Shown: one piece after another, positions 50,373 through 51,175 of the stretch
Layout: each line of letters begins with the position of its first letter
Numbering within the stretch: the stretch's first letter is position 1
Position numbers and translations under genes: made by a program
Notes under the pieces: model-generated
The model's database searches: none
The model's input: the letters and a program-made list of their open reading frames with translations, nothing else
What the model was told of the DNA's origin: nothing
Source of the DNA: a virus
Reading direction: 5' to 3' (one strand)
Virus record (IMG/VR): IMGVR_UViG_3300044858_005064
Coordinates: 1-51,175 of that record
Length of the DNA stretch: 51,175 nucleotides

Positions 50373-51175
50373 ATGATTAATCACGCGCGCACACTGTTGC
50401 TGAATACGCCCGCTAAAAAAGCGCGGCGTGACGCCGTTAGCTACGAGTACATTCCGCCAGCATTTCACCCGCTCCAGTTATCCGGGCCGTTGGCAGCGAT
50501 CCGCGCTGCGTTATTTGGCACAACGCCTGACAATTACTTTCTAAATTTTCGCGCTAGAGAGCTGCTGCGCTACATCCACGAAACAGACTTGGCGCAGTAT
50601 ATCTACGCGCTGGATAAACGCGTAACTTATTGGCCCGAGTACGACGCTACAGATTTTACGGCGACGAAACAGGTCACGCTTACGCAAACTGCCGGCCAGC
50701 CGCGGCGCATCGCAGTAGCGGGTCGGTTTGACGTTAGTAACGCGAGCGGTCGCGCGGCGCGTCAATACACCGTTACACTGGCGCCCGGCAATACAACGCT
50801 TTTTACGACGACTATTACAGAATTAAATACGGCGCCGTCAGTTCCAGTAACAACAACTTTTAATGACTTAAGTACAGCACCGGCTATTGACGTGCCGCAG
50901 ACAAACTTAAAGTTACGCTTTTCCAATACTGGTGTCGGTACGCTGGTGCCAGACGCCGCTATTATCACTGAAGTTGGCGATATAATTGTTGTTGAAGACT
51001 ACAATTCAACAGCCGCAATTGCATTAGAAAGCGCCGGAGGCGGCGCCGAACCGGCGCAGTTTTCAGCGGCCCGGTGGTCGCTGGATGTGCGCGCGCGCCC
51101 GCCGGCAGCCATTACGACTATTCTGCCAATTTTAGAACTGCTCGGCGAGCCCAACGTTTTAGCTTTATTTGGTGC
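50373..51175 (+). CDS. baseplate-region protein, 3' end cut by window
   Basis: Open from ATG 50373 to the last base, 267 codons without a stop. The N-terminal 80 residues are basic and helical (NTPAKKARRDAVSYEYIPPAFHP; FRARELLRYIHETDLAQYIY). They are followed by a beta-rich part with KQVTLTQTAGQPRRIAV, FDVSNASGRAARQYTVTLAPG and an Ala/Gly-rich loop. Likely a baseplate wedge or hub component by location. No family is recognised. Confidence 0.65.
   Translation, partial: MINHARTLLLNTPAKKARRDAVSYEYIPPAFHPLQLSGPLAAIRAALFGTTPDNYFLNFRARELLRYIHETDLAQYIYALDKRVTYWPEYDATDFTATKQVTLTQTAGQPRRIAVAGRFDVSNASGRAARQYTVTLAPGNTTLFTTTITELNTAPSVPVTTTFNDLSTAPAIDVPQTNLKLRFSNTGVGTLVPDAAIITEVGDIIVVEDYNSTAAIALESAGGGAEPAQFSAARWSLDVRARPPAAITTILPILELLGEPNVLALFG

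Overview
The window is a 51 kb piece of a large tailed-phage genome with a contractile tail (myovirus morphology). Every convincing gene is on the + strand, most are spaced by a few bases or overlap in ATGA fashion, and the right half carries head, neck, sheath, tube, spike, tape-measure and baseplate genes in canonical order. No terminase large subunit, portal, replication gene or host-like housekeeping gene is recognisable, so the rest of the genome lies outside the window. The host cannot be named from the sequence.

Layout. 1-2,600: small membrane proteins, a HAD-like phosphatase, an actin/Hsp70-fold ATPase and a glycerophosphodiesterase-like protein that lacks key catalytic residues. 2,600-3,550: a gene-free stretch with a candidate structured RNA (2677-2895, closed by a perfect 10-bp terminal helix), a holin-like protein, a small overlapping exported or anchored protein and a tRNA-Asn(GTT). 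3,550-13,225: mostly membrane or glycine-rich proteins and proteases, including a pro-matrix-metalloprotease-like protein with a cysteine-switch motif and a papain-like cysteine protease. 13,239-21,446: a multi-subunit-type RNA polymerase in an unusual arrangement. One 1814-residue protein fuses beta to the N-terminal half of beta-prime and carries an intein with a LAGLIDADG endonuclease in the conserved TPE segment of beta. The C-terminal half of beta-prime is a separate 624-residue protein, with two small genes lying in the split. 21,500-33,800: head module (large structural protein, fibre-like proteins, HTH protein, prohead protease, EF-hand-bearing scaffold-like protein, decoration-like protein, major capsid protein). 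33,836-33,877: terminator plus candidate promoter. 33,903-51,175: neck, terminator, giant sheath, tube, spike, tail chaperone pair with a likely -1 frameshift, tape measure, and baseplate genes running off the end.

How the genes work together. The polymerase sits between membrane-rich proteins and the head module rather than with replication genes. This suggests, without proving, that it is made late or packaged. The fused, intein-bearing and split polymerase, the structured RNA, the MMP-like zymogen and the recurring hairpins that place the Shine-Dalgarno sequence in an ATGGAG loop before structural genes are the least ordinary parts. Protein names rest on motif recognition by eye. No database search was run.
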